Notes: generated by a model from the sequence alone, not told the origin. Shown: positions 1 to 7,632, counted from the stretch's first letter. The stretch: DNA of 21,171 bases from Desulfotignum sp. (GCA_021737445.1 JAIPDY010000024.1:1-21171), one strand, 5' to 3'. Program-made: numbers and translations.

Positions 1-2043
1 CGGCCCAAAATACTGATCCTTGAGAACTTCGGAAAAACCGATGACAGCATTCAAAGCGGTGCGCAGTTCATGGGACATATTGGCAAGAAAACTTGATTTT
101 GCCCTGTTGGCACTTTCCGCTTCTTCCTTTGCCTGCTTAAGTTCATTTTCATATTGCAGCAGCTTGGTGATATCCTCTTTTACAGCCACAAAATGTGAAA
201 TTTTGCCGTCCTTGTTCCGGACAGGGGAGATGGATGCCCGCTCCCAATAATGCCTACCATTTTTCCCCAGGTTGCAGAACGTGCCATACCAGTTTTTTCC
301 TGCCAGAATTGTCTCCCACAGATTTTTGTAAAACTTTTTGGAATGATGTCCGGAATTAAATATCCTTGGATTTTTTCCGATCACCTCCTGCAATGAATAA
401 CCGGTCAATTCTGTAAATTTAGGATTCACATATTGAATCGCTCCCTTCACATCAGTAATGATCACTGTGGCAGGGCTTTGTTCAACCGCACGGGCCAGTT
501 TTTCAAGCTCTTTTTCCGCCTGCTTGCGTATGGTAATGTCGTGGGCAATGCCCAGGGTGCAGAGAAATTGCTTGTCAGGCCTTGTAATCTCATCGTCAGG
601 TACATCCCAGTATCCACGGGCGGAAAGCTGGACAAATGTAAAGCTTAGTGCGTAATCCTGGGATTTTTGTTTTTTGTGCACAAAACGGACATCAAGGTTC
701 GTGCGCCTTCGTTTTCCTATACGCTTTTCCACCAGGAGATGCTCAAATTTTTCCCTGTCTTCCGGGTGCAGGATATCGGCAAGCGGTTTTCCGACAAGTT
801 CCTCAGGGCTGTATCCCAGCTGCCGGACAGCAGAGGAGATAAAATCGATGGTACCATTTTCTTTGATGCGGTAGATGATATCCGGGGTCAGTTCAACAAG
901 TATCCGGTAGCGCTCTTCGCTTTCTTTGATGGTATTTTCCGCCTGTTTTCTTCTTGCCATTTCTCTGACAAGCTGCCGGTTTTTCTCTTCCAGGCCAAGC
1001 GTACGCTGTTTTACCAGTTTTTCCAGATTGTTTCGGTGATGGGTCAACCGCTGTTCAGCCAGTTTACGTTCTGTTATGTTTTCATGGGCCACAACCACCC
1101 GCAGGGCCCCCGGCGTATCAAAACAGGTCACCCTGCCTGCAAACCACCGCTGTTCATCAGGAGAATGGCAGGGATATTCCTTGGAAAATGTCTGTACCTC
1201 CCCCTTTATCACCGACCGGATGCCCCGGGCAAAGGACCGGGCAAGGGGTGTGTCTTCACCGTCAGCAGCATCGCACACGGCAAAATAGTCTGCCCCTTCA
1301 CAGACATTTTGCCGGACCGGAGGATTTGATGCGGCAAAATCACGCCATGATCTGTTTACGGCAATGATCACCCCGTTTTCATCCAGAACCGCCACATGGG
1401 CGGTTAATGCGTTGATGGTGGCAAAAGCAAACCGTTCAGATTCCACAAGCTTTTGCTGCACAGTTTCCCGCTGCAGCCGGTTGGCCATGAGCATGCCTAA
1501 AAAGATGGTGCCCAAAGGATATATCACGATCAGAGGCAGGGTGGCTTTTGAAAGCACTGCCAGGGCAATGTTCCAGGGAAGTGTAAGCATCAGGGCCAGC
1601 AAAACCAGATGAATCACCAGACCCAGACAATAAAGTTCTTTCCAGGAGATGTCAGACAGATGCATACTGCGGTAATGGCGCCAGGCAATCCCAATGCCTC
1701 CGGAAGACATTATCACGGCCACACCGGTCCAGGCCCCTGCCCCACCCTGAAACAAACGGAAGACTGCCGTCATTGCCATTGCCACGGTGGTGGGCAACCA
1801 CCCGAAAAAAAGCCCGGAGATGCCCAGTAAAACAGAGCGTGTGTCAATGATAACCCCTGGTGCAACCTTCCAGGGAATCATCATGGCAGCAATACCGATG
1901 ACCCCCAGAAAAATACCAAACAGACCCTGTGTATATACTGTTTGTTTTCTTGGCCATCCAGCCGTTGCCAGATCAAAGATAAATGCGGTGGATAACAGCA
2001 GCGCCAGGTTGTGAATCATGTGAAGTACAGGCATATAATTCAT
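1..2043 (-). CDS. Membrane-anchored multi-PAS sensor histidine kinase (C-terminus outside window)
   Basis: Open from an ATG at 2043 to the window edge: 681 codons, no stop, so the rest of the kinase lies before base 1. An in-frame TAA four codons upstream limits the start; the Shine-Dalgarno is weak. Residues 1 to about 190 are hydrophobic with several membrane segments and a D-x-R...GLFFG...FRLFQGG pattern resembling the 5TM-LYT sensor region (family knowledge). A first PAS domain spans about 202-330 and ends in HENITERK. A basic coiled coil follows at 330-378. A second PAS covers about 380-500 and a third about 505-630, with the typical GKNPRIFNSG and VAVKEDIT motifs. A linker helix leads to the HisKA H-box, with the phospho-accepting His at residue 658. 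The usual Pro after HELRT is Ala (residue 663). It is probably a membrane-signal sensor that phosphorylates a response regulator. The signal is unknown, and a C-terminal receiver domain cannot be excluded. Confidence 0.9.
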   Translation of the reverse strand, partial: MNYMPVLHMIHNLALLLSTAFIFDLATAGWPRKQTVYTQGLFGIFLGVIGIAAMMIPWKVAPGVIIDTRSVLLGISGLFFGWLPTTVAMAMTAVFRLFQGGAGAWTGVAVIMSSGGIGIAWRHYRSMHLSDISWKELYCLGLVIHLVLLALMLTLPWNIALAVLSKATLPLIVIYPLGTIFLGMLMANRLQRETVQQKLVESERFAFATINALTAHVAVLDENGVIIAVNRSWRDFAASNPPVRQNVCEGADYFAVCDAADGEDTPLARSFARGIRSVIKGEVQTFSKEYPCHSPDEQRWFAGRVTCFDTPGALRVVVAHENITERKLAEQRLTHHRNNLEKLVKQRTLGLEEKNRQLVREMARRKQAENTIKESEERYRILVELTPDIIYRIKENGTIDFISSAVRQLGYSPEELVGKPLADILHPEDREKFEHLLVEKRIGKRRRTNLDVRFVHKKQKSQDYALSFTFVQLSARGYWDVPDDEITRPDKQFLCTLGIAHDITIRKQAEKELEKLARAVEQSPATVIITDVKGAIQYVNPKFTELTGYSLQEVIGKNPRIFNSGHHSKKFYKNLWETILAGKNWYGTFCNLGKNGRHYWERASISPVRNKDGKISHFVAVKEDITKLLQYENELKQAKEEAESANRAKSSFLANMSHELRTALNAVIGFSEVLKDQYFGP

Positions 2044-2102
2044 GACATATCTTTATCTTTGAACCACCTGTTTTGCAAGAAATTTTTTGTGTCGATATTT
2101 GC

Positions 2103-2126
2103 ATTGAATATCCAGAGAGATTCAAT
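2103..2126. repeat. Short inverted repeat upstream of the rplU promoter
   Basis: ATTGAAT at 2103-2109 and ATTCAAT at 2120-2126 are perfect 7-base inverted arms separated by 10 bases. They lie between the divergent kinase and rplU genes, six bases before the rplU -35 box. The geometry would suit a dimeric regulator, but the sequence is AT-rich and chance is quite possible. Confidence 0.3.
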
Positions 2127-2132
2127 TTTGCG

Positions 2133-2161
2133 TTGACAAATAAATCATTTAATTATAGAAT
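2133..2161 (+). promoter_or_regulatory. Sigma-70-type promoter of the rplU operon
   Basis: A consensus -35 TTGACA (2133-2138) is followed after exactly 17 bases by TAGAAT (2156-2161), five of six matches to the -10 consensus. Transcription would start near 2168 and give a leader of about 78 bases before rplU. It is the only strong promoter-like site between the divergent kinase and rplU, and it suits a highly expressed ribosomal operon. Confidence 0.75.
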
Positions 2162-2180
2162 TTGGAGTTTTAAAGATTAT

Positions 2181-2222
2181 GGAACAAAAAAATTGGAACA
2201 AAAAAATTGGAACAAAAAAATT
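2181..2222 (+). repeat. Three perfect 14-bp tandem repeats in the rplU leader
   Basis: The unit GGAACAAAAAAATT occurs three times without mismatch (2181-2194, 2195-2208, 2209-2222). The array sits between the predicted transcription start and the rplU ribosome binding site (AAGGAG, 2231-2236), so it would be transcribed into the 5' leader. Each unit holds a run of seven A, which favours replication slippage and an unstructured leader. Confidence 0.9.
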
Positions 2223-2245
2223 GATCTGATAAGGAGAATATACCC

Positions 2246-2557
2246 ATGTACGCAGTAATCAGAACCGGGGGAAAGCAATACAGGGTTCAGGAGGACCAGA
2301 TTCTGAAGGTAGAAAAACTGGACAGCACCGAAGGTTCCCAAGTTGAATTTAATGATGTGCTCATGGTTTCAGACGGAGAAACCATCACGCTGGGAAATCC
2401 TGTGGTTGAAAATGCAGTTGTAAGGGCCCATGTTGTGGAACAGGGCAAAGGCAGAAAACAGCTGGTTTTCAAGTATAAACGCCGCAAAGGCTACCGAAAG
2501 ATGCAGGGCCACAGGCAGCACTATACTGAAATTAAAATCGCGTCCATTTCAGCATAA
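2246..2557 (+). CDS. rplU: 50S ribosomal protein L21
   Basis: A 103-residue protein of standard L21 length. It starts with the family-typical MYAVIRTGGKQYRV and carries the basic C-terminal stretch with KYKRRKGYRKMQGHRQ, which binds 23S rRNA. The start has a good ribosome binding site, AAGGAG at 2231-2236, nine bases before ATG. It is the first gene of the operon and is followed by rpmA after 14 bases, the classic L21-L27 order. The leader carries the three 14-bp repeats described separately. Confidence 0.98.
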   Translation: MYAVIRTGGKQYRVQEDQILKVEKLDSTEGSQVEFNDVLMVSDGETITLGNPVVENAVVRAHVVEQGKGRKQLVFKYKRRKGYRKMQGHRQHYTEIKIASISA

Positions 2558-2571
2558 AGGAGATTTGACAC

Positions 2572-2826
2572 ATGTCACATAAAAAAGCAGCAGGCAGTTC
2601 AAAAAACGGCCGGGATTCAAATGCCCAGCGCCGGGGTGTTAAAAAATTCGGCGGACAGACCGTATTGGCCGGCAACATCATTGTCAGACAGGTGGGCAGC
2701 AAACTCCATCCGGGTAACAATGTGGGGATGGGCAGAGATTACACCCTTTTTGCAAAGATTGACGGGGTTGTGACTTTTGAAAGAAAAGGCCGGGACCGCA
2801 AAAAAGTCAGTGTTTATGCCGCGTGA
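2572..2826 (+). CDS. rpmA: 50S ribosomal protein L27
   Basis: An 84-residue basic protein beginning MSHKKAAGSSKNGRDSNAQR. This is the L27 N-terminal tail that reaches towards the peptidyl-transferase centre in the assembled large subunit (family knowledge). GVKKFGGQ and GNIIVRQ follow as expected. There is no N-terminal extension of the kind cleaved in Firmicutes. An AAGGAG-type site precedes the ATG. Its stop codon overlaps the GTG start of obgE by four bases (GTGA), so translation of the two is probably coupled. Confidence 0.98.
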   Translation: MSHKKAAGSSKNGRDSNAQRRGVKKFGGQTVLAGNIIVRQVGSKLHPGNNVGMGRDYTLFAKIDGVVTFERKGRDRKKVSVYAA

Positions 2827-3824
2827 AATTCGTCGATGAAGCAGTCATCACCATCAAATCCGGTGATGGCGGTCCGGGATGCACGTCGTTTCGAAGGGAA
2901 CGGTTCATTGAACGGGGCGGACCAGACGGGGGAGACGGCGGTGACGGCGGTCATGTTATTCTGAGGGTGGATCCGGGCAAACGTACCCTGTATGACTATC
3001 GCCGCCAGAAAACCCACAGGGCCCAGAACGGGGCACCCGGTATGGGCCGCCAGAAACACGGTAAAAACGGCACCCATTACTATCTTGATCTTCCCCGCGG
3101 AACCCTGGTGCTTGATGCAGACACAGGAGAACCCATCACAGACCTTACCCTGGTTGATTCAGAATATATCATTGCTCTGGGTGGAAAAGGCGGCAGGGGC
3201 AACAAACGGTTTGCTACCTCCACCAACCGGGCTCCCAGATATTCCCAGCCCGGGCTTCCCGGAACAGAATTAAAACTCAAACTGGAATTAAAGCTGGTGG
3301 CGGATGTGGGTATCGTGGGACTGCCCAATGCCGGGAAATCCACCCTTATCTCTGCCATGTCAGCAGCCAGACCCAAAATCGGAGACTACCCGTTTACCAC
3401 TCTCACTCCAACCCTGGGTATGGTGACACCCCCGTTTGGTGAACCCTTTGCCGTGGCAGACATACCAGGACTGATTGAAGGGGCCCACCAGGGAACAGGC
3501 CTGGGTATCAAATTTCTCAAGCACATTGAACGGACCGGTATATTGATCCACCTTATTGATGCCGGCACCATTGATCCCCAATCCCCCCTTGACGGATTTA
3601 CCATGATAAACCGGGAACTGGCCCTTTACAGCCGTGATCTGGCAGACAAGTCCCAGATCATCGTGATTAATAAAATTGACCTGACCGGCACCGGCCACCG
3701 GGTGGACAGTTTCTGCAACGCCGTCCCAGACCTTGAAATCCACACCATTTCAGCCGCCACCGGCCAGGGGGTGGGCAGGCTGATAAAACTGCTGGCATCA
3801 CGACTGCAAAAAGAACAAGAGTGA
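2823..3824 (+). CDS. obgE: Obg-family ribosome-assembly GTPase
   Basis: A 333-residue GTPase that assists late 50S subunit assembly (family knowledge). It starts at a GTG overlapping the rpmA stop, which gives the expected N-terminus MKFVDEAVI. Residues 1 to about 158 form the glycine-rich Obg fold, with repeated GGDGG and GGKGGRGN loops. The G domain follows: P-loop GLPNAGKS at 166-173, the switch with YPFTTLTPTLG, G3 DIPGLIEGA, G4 NKID at 283-286, and G5 SAATGQG near 310. The protein ends directly after the G domain, so it is the short form without the variable C-terminal OCT domain. The rplU-rpmA-obgE order is widely conserved. Confidence 0.97.
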   Translation: MKFVDEAVITIKSGDGGPGCTSFRRERFIERGGPDGGDGGDGGHVILRVDPGKRTLYDYRRQKTHRAQNGAPGMGRQKHGKNGTHYYLDLPRGTLVLDADTGEPITDLTLVDSEYIIALGGKGGRGNKRFATSTNRAPRYSQPGLPGTELKLKLELKLVADVGIVGLPNAGKSTLISAMSAARPKIGDYPFTTLTPTLGMVTPPFGEPFAVADIPGLIEGAHQGTGLGIKFLKHIERTGILIHLIDAGTIDPQSPLDGFTMINRELALYSRDLADKSQIIVINKIDLTGTGHRVDSFCNAVPDLEIHTISAATGQGVGRLIKLLASRLQKEQE

Positions 3825-3828
3825 TCCT

Positions 3829-4476
3829 ATGAAAGCCGGGCTTTTTGGTGGCACATTCAACCCGCTCCACAACGGCCATATCCGTGTCGCCGACCATGTC
3901 AAACACCAATTCGGGCTGGATAAAATATTTTTTTTTCCTGCTGCCACCCCTCCCCACAAACCCAATATCAACCTGGCACCGGCACGGGACCGTTACGAGA
4001 TGGTTAAAACCACACTGGCGGCCATAGATGGACTGGATGCCTCTGATATTGAAGTAACCCGGGACGGCCCGTCATTTACCATTGACACCATCCGTTCTTT
4101 TCAGCAGCGCCACGGCACAACCCACCGGTTTTTTCTGCTGATGGGGTCAGACGCTTTTTTCGACACCCCTTCCTGGAAAAAAAAAGATGCCATATTCTCA
4201 GCTGTCCCCATCATTGTCATGCTCAGGGGAACGCACGGGCAGCACCAGCTGATTGCATCCTTTCTTGACGAACACATATCAAAAGGATACACATGGTATC
4301 AGGAAGAAAACAGATTTGTACATGACAGGCTGCAGCCCGTCTGCATCTGCCCTGTACCAAAAATTGATATTTCATCCACCATGATACGACACCGGGTGAA
4401 ACAACACCTTTCCATAAAAGGCCTTGTCCCCGACCCTGTGGAAAAGATCATCAGTAAAAGGAAATTATATTTATGA
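3829..4476 (+). CDS. nadD: Nicotinate-nucleotide adenylyltransferase
   Basis: A 215-residue enzyme that makes nicotinate adenine dinucleotide from nicotinate mononucleotide and ATP, the penultimate step of NAD synthesis. The nucleotidyltransferase signature GTFNPLHNGH lies at residues 8-17 and the second, ISSTMIRHR, at 181-189. FFFPAATPPHK and LMGSDAF are also family-typical. The start is four bases after the obgE stop. The end overlaps rsfS by ATGA, so it is part of the same operon. The obgE-nadD-rsfS arrangement occurs in many bacteria. Confidence 0.96.
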   Translation: MKAGLFGGTFNPLHNGHIRVADHVKHQFGLDKIFFFPAATPPHKPNINLAPARDRYEMVKTTLAAIDGLDASDIEVTRDGPSFTIDTIRSFQQRHGTTHRFFLLMGSDAFFDTPSWKKKDAIFSAVPIIVMLRGTHGQHQLIASFLDEHISKGYTWYQEENRFVHDRLQPVCICPVPKIDISSTMIRHRVKQHLSIKGLVPDPVEKIISKRKLYL

Positions 4477-4856
4477 CAGATCTTTTAGAAGAAATCACGC
4501 CCTATCTTGACCCTGTATTCAGCCGCAAGCCCAGGTCCGTCACCGCCATTGATGTGAGCCAATATACATCATATACCGATATACTGGTTATTGCGGAAGC
4601 AGGTTCCCACCGCCAGGTCACCTCCCTGGCTGAACATATTGTCACACGCCTTAAGGCCAAAAATATCCGGGTTCTGGGAACCGAAGGCATCAAGGAGGGT
4701 GAATGGGCACTGCTGGATTACGGCAGCCTGATAATCCATGTGTTTGAATCCCGTACCAGGGCATTTTACGACCTGGAAGGCCTGTGGAGTGAGGCTCCCC
4801 GCCTGGACCTGTCCGGGTTTGACCCTGAAGAAAAACAACAGGAAGAAACCTTATGA
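4473..4856 (+). CDS. rsfS: Ribosomal silencing factor RsfS (Iojap/YbeB family)
   Basis: A 127-residue protein that binds L14 and blocks joining of the ribosomal subunits when nutrients are scarce (family knowledge). Visible hallmarks are DVSQYTSYTDILVIAEAGSH near residues 27-46, GTEGIKEGEWALLDYG in the middle, and the closing VFESRTRAFYDLEGLW. It overlaps nadD by four bases at its start and gpmI by four bases at its end (ATGA on both sides), so translation is tightly coupled. The slightly extended, Glu/Gln-rich C-terminus is unremarkable. Confidence 0.96.
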   Translation: MTDLLEEITPYLDPVFSRKPRSVTAIDVSQYTSYTDILVIAEAGSHRQVTSLAEHIVTRLKAKNIRVLGTEGIKEGEWALLDYGSLIIHVFESRTRAFYDLEGLWSEAPRLDLSGFDPEEKQQEETL

Positions 4857-6403
4857 CACCTGAACACCATCCTGTGAACATTCTCATGATCCTGGATGGA
4901 TGGGGGATCAATAAAAATTATGACGGCAATGCCGTGGCCCAGGCCCATACCCCGTTTCTGGATCATCTTCTGGAAAACGCACCCCACTGTCGGCTGCTGT
5001 GTTCAGGTTCGGCTGTGGGCCTGCCCAACGGTACCATGGGCAATTCCGAGGTGGGCCATATGAATATCGGGGCAGGCAGGCGGGTTCTCCAGGATCTGAT
5101 CCGAATCAACACGGCCATTGAAGACAGCACATTTTTTGACAATCCGGTTCTGAAAAGCGCCATGGATACCGTGAAAACCCAAAACAACACCCTGCACCTG
5201 ATGGGACTTTTGTCGGACGGTGGTGTTCACAGCCATATCAGTCACCTTTTAGCCCTTGTGGACATGGCCAGGGTCTGCGGGGTAAAAACCGTGTATATTC
5301 ATGCCATCCTGGATGGCCGTGACACCTCTCCTAAAAGCGGTATCACATATCTGGCCCGGCTGACCCGGCATCTGAACCGTCACAGGTTCGGAACCATCAA
5401 GACCATTGCCGGCCGGTACTGGACCATGGACAGAGATACCCGGTGGGACCGGATTCAAAAAGCATACGACCTGATGACCGGGGCTGCCGGAGACAGGCAC
5501 ACCGATCCCCTGGCAGCTGTCAGCCAGGCCTATGAAAAAGGCCAGACCGATGAATTTATCTTTCCCATATTCATTGAAAACCCATCCGGGTCCGACACCG
5601 GCACCATCACTGATGGGGACGGCATCATTTTTTTCAATTTCAGGGCGGACCGGGCCAAAGAGATCACCCGGGCGTTTATTGAAAAAAAATTTTCGCCATT
5701 TATCAGAAAAAACCTCCCGGATCTGTCCTGTTTTGTGACCATGACCCGGTATGATGATACCTTTGATCTGCCGGTGGCATTCAGCCCCCAGCACCTGACC
5801 AATATTTTCGGTAAGGTGCTGAGTGACTGCGGCATCCCCCAGCTGCGCATGGCGGAAACAGAAAAATATGCCCATGTCACCTATTTTTTCAACGGGGGAG
5901 ATGACACTGCGTTTGCCGGCGAAGAACGAATCATGATTCCATCTCCCAGGGATGTGGCCACATATGATCAAAAACCTGAAATGAGTGCGGTTGAATTGGC
6001 GGAACAAGCCTGCGGTAAAATCCGGTCCGGCCGGTTCAGGTTTATTGTGCTCAATTTCGCCAACATGGACATGGTGGGCCACACCGGTGTGCTCGCTGCT
6101 GCCATCAAAGCCTGTGAAACCGTGGACCAGTGTGTAAAAAAGGTGGTGGAAGCCATCTGGGAAACCCGTGGCACCGCCTTTATCACGGCAGATCACGGTA
6201 ATTCAGAACAGATGACAGCCCCTGACGGATCCCCCCATACAGCCCATACACTGAATCCGGTACCGTTTATCATCGCTGGAAACGGTCTGCCTGCCATGAA
6301 TTTAAAAGACGGAATACTCGGGGATATCGCCCCCACCATCCTCAGGATACTGAAACTGAACCAGCCCGGAGAAATGACCGGCACCCCCATGATCACCGAC
6401 TGA
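4853..6403 (+). CDS. gpmI: 2,3-bisphosphoglycerate-independent phosphoglycerate mutase
   Basis: A 516-residue enzyme, the usual GpmI length, interconverting 3- and 2-phosphoglycerate in glycolysis/gluconeogenesis. It belongs to the alkaline-phosphatase superfamily and uses two metal ions, typically Mn. LMILDGWG is near the N-terminus. The phospho-accepting Ser is residue 65 in GNSEVGHMNIGAGR. HAILDGRDTSP, AGRYWTMDRD, FNFRADRA and the metal-binding ITADHGNSE with PHTAHT near the C-terminus are all present. It starts within the rsfS stop (ATGA). This distal position in a ribosome-assembly operon is seen in other Desulfobacterota as far as I recall. No missing key residue was noticed. Confidence 0.97.
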   Translation: MTPEHHPVNILMILDGWGINKNYDGNAVAQAHTPFLDHLLENAPHCRLLCSGSAVGLPNGTMGNSEVGHMNIGAGRRVLQDLIRINTAIEDSTFFDNPVLKSAMDTVKTQNNTLHLMGLLSDGGVHSHISHLLALVDMARVCGVKTVYIHAILDGRDTSPKSGITYLARLTRHLNRHRFGTIKTIAGRYWTMDRDTRWDRIQKAYDLMTGAAGDRHTDPLAAVSQAYEKGQTDEFIFPIFIENPSGSDTGTITDGDGIIFFNFRADRAKEITRAFIEKKFSPFIRKNLPDLSCFVTMTRYDDTFDLPVAFSPQHLTNIFGKVLSDCGIPQLRMAETEKYAHVTYFFNGGDDTAFAGEERIMIPSPRDVATYDQKPEMSAVELAEQACGKIRSGRFRFIVLNFANMDMVGHTGVLAAAIKACETVDQCVKKVVEAIWETRGTAFITADHGNSEQMTAPDGSPHTAHTLNPVPFIIAGNGLPAMNLKDGILGDIAPTILRILKLNQPGEMTGTPMITD

Positions 6404-6425
6404 ATCAATTGAATCAAAGGGTTAC

Positions 6426-6935
6426 ATGATGGAACAGATCAAAGACTATATCACCGGAAACGAAATCAGAAATATGGGATCAGAAATCAGCCGTCAGAAT
6501 TTTGAAAAATTTCTGGTGGAAATCAAAGGGTATAAGAAAGAAGATATCCATGTGGATGCCCCCCTGACAGTGCAGTTCAAGGGAGAAGATTACCCGTCAT
6601 CCATTGACCTTGTGGTCTGCCTCAAAGACCGGGCTGTCATGGCCGTGACCTGTGTGGCCGGCGCCATCGGTTCTTATGAGAGAGAAATTCTGGCAGGTGC
6701 CAGGCTGATCCGGGAGTATCAGATCCCGTTTGCCGTGTCCACAGATGCAAAAAACGCAGTGATTATAGACACCCTTTCAGGGAAAACAACCGGACAGGGT
6801 CTGTCATCAATTCCATCCCGGGGAAAAATGGAAAAAATGCTACCGGATCTGGTATTCGTACCCCTTGATAAAACAAAAAAGGAGCGGGAGATGATCATCT
6901 ACCGCTCCTTTAATCTGGAAAAAATCAACCGGTGA
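6426..6935 (+). CDS. Orphan HsdR N-terminal-like protein (PD-(D/E)XK fold, probably inactive)
   Basis: A 169-residue protein resembling the N-terminal domain of type I restriction HsdR subunits (HSDR_N_2-like): helical start, VEIKGYKKEDIHVDAPL, then SSIDLVV with the conserved Asp at residue 61, and YQIPFAVSTD near 98-107. In an active PD-(D/E)XK enzyme the next strand should carry E-x-K; here the aligned residues are Thr75 and Val77 in AVTCVAG, so catalysis looks lost. There is no helicase, HsdM or HsdS nearby. It follows gpmI by 22 bases on the same strand and probably belongs to that operon. ATG at 6426 or 6429 may be used; AAAGGG just upstream suits the second slightly better. Its role is unknown. 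A terminator for the opposite strand overlaps its last codons. Confidence 0.7.
   Translation: MMEQIKDYITGNEIRNMGSEISRQNFEKFLVEIKGYKKEDIHVDAPLTVQFKGEDYPSSIDLVVCLKDRAVMAVTCVAGAIGSYEREILAGARLIREYQIPFAVSTDAKNAVIIDTLSGKTTGQGLSSIPSRGKMEKMLPDLVFVPLDKTKKEREMIIYRSFNLEKINR
6868..6911 (-). terminator. Strong intrinsic terminator for the minus-strand operon, inside an opposing gene
   Basis: Arms GGAGCGG (6881-6887) and CCGCTCC (6902-6908) enclose a second perfect palindrome, AGATGATCATCT (6889-6900), separated only by one mismatched base pair. The 28 bases therefore fold almost completely. Read on the minus strand, the hairpin is followed by TTTTTTGTTTT (6880 down to 6870), a good U-tract. On the plus strand only TTTAAT follows, so termination in that direction should be weaker. 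It lies 31 bases beyond the stop of the minus-strand zinc-ribbon gene and within the last codons of the plus-strand HsdR-like gene. Confidence 0.8.
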
Positions 6936-6938
6936 TTT

Positions 6939-7616
6939 TCAGGCCCTGGGCACTTCCATATTACAATGTCTGCACAGCCTGGCCCGTTTTTTAATAATTT
7001 CCGCGCAATATGGGCACTCTCTTGTGAAATGACGTTCATGGAGCTGGTCAACCGCTTTTCTTACCCCTTCGTCCAGGGCCGGGGTGGGAAAATTGTGGTT
7101 GATCAACGGCTCGATGGCCTCTATTTCACCCAGCTCCCCCACCATTTCAGCAGCCTTGAGCCTTGCCCGGTTTGGAATTACAGGATCCAGAACCATTTTT
7201 AATATCTCATCCCAGTCCCTGGATATATAATAATCGGTGAGAATGGAAAATGCCTGACTGGTTTTTTTCTTTAATTCCTCCTGCCGGATCAGGGATTCAT
7301 CATCCAGTTTGCCGCCGGTGGTTCCCACAGGGCTGAACACCGGCATGTATTCAAAATTTTTCTGTCCCGGTTCATTGATACACCGGTAGGAGGCAGGCGC
7401 TTCCATGGTTTCCTGGAGATGATCCCACCCGCCTTTATAGGACGGGCAGTCATCGTTGAAACAGACAAACAGATAAGGGGTACCCCATCCCAGTCCGTCT
7501 GAAAAATTGATGGGCGGCACTTCCCACAGGGTCATCTTTTGCATGCAGTGGGGACAGGCCGGTTTATCCATCTTAATGTATCGTTCAAGCAGTTCTTCTT
7601 TGGTTTCAAATGCCAT
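6939..7616 (-). CDS. Double zinc-ribbon hypothetical protein
   Basis: A 225-residue protein of unknown function. The start at 7616 (MAFETKEELL) is chosen because AAAGGAG lies nine bases upstream; a longer reading from 7685 has no such site. A four-cysteine zinc finger spans residues 21-57: CPHC, then C52 and C57 in CFNDDC. A second, compact zinc ribbon closes the protein (CPYC at 201-204, CRHC at 215-218). Between them is a helical stretch near 145-185 (RARLKAAEMVGELGEIEAIEPL) resembling a HEAT-type repeat. There is no signal peptide or membrane segment, so it is probably cytoplasmic. It is the last gene of the carboxyltransferase operon and stops four bases from the convergent HsdR-like gene. 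A regulatory or scaffold role is possible but unproven. Confidence 0.75.
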   Translation of the reverse strand: MAFETKEELLERYIKMDKPACPHCMQKMTLWEVPPINFSDGLGWGTPYLFVCFNDDCPSYKGGWDHLQETMEAPASYRCINEPGQKNFEYMPVFSPVGTTGGKLDDESLIRQEELKKKTSQAFSILTDYYISRDWDEILKMVLDPVIPNRARLKAAEMVGELGEIEAIEPLINHNFPTPALDEGVRKAVDQLHERHFTRECPYCAEIIKKRARLCRHCNMEVPRA

Positions 7617-7625
7617 TATTCTTAT

Positions 7626-7632
7626 CTCCTTT
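7626..7632 (-). promoter_or_regulatory. Ribosome binding site deciding the zinc-ribbon gene start
   Basis: AAAGGAG on the minus strand lies nine bases before the ATG at 7616. It supports that ATG over the in-frame start 23 codons upstream. Confidence 0.8.

Noticed and set aside
667..1329. 220-residue open frame on the plus strand
   Set aside because: Lies entirely opposite the PAS region of the histidine kinase, which has clear domain motifs; no family motif or ribosome binding site.
2823..3824. Obg apparently truncated at the C-terminus
   Set aside because: The G domain is complete and many bacteria have Obg proteins without the OCT domain, so this is a normal short form.
5249..6196. 315-residue open frame on the minus strand
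   Set aside because: Antisense to gpmI, whose catalytic motifs are intact throughout; a shadow frame.
6426..6935. Part of a restriction-modification or defence island
   Set aside because: No methyltransferase, specificity subunit, helicase or mobile gene nearby, and the nuclease residues are missing; the context is housekeeping.
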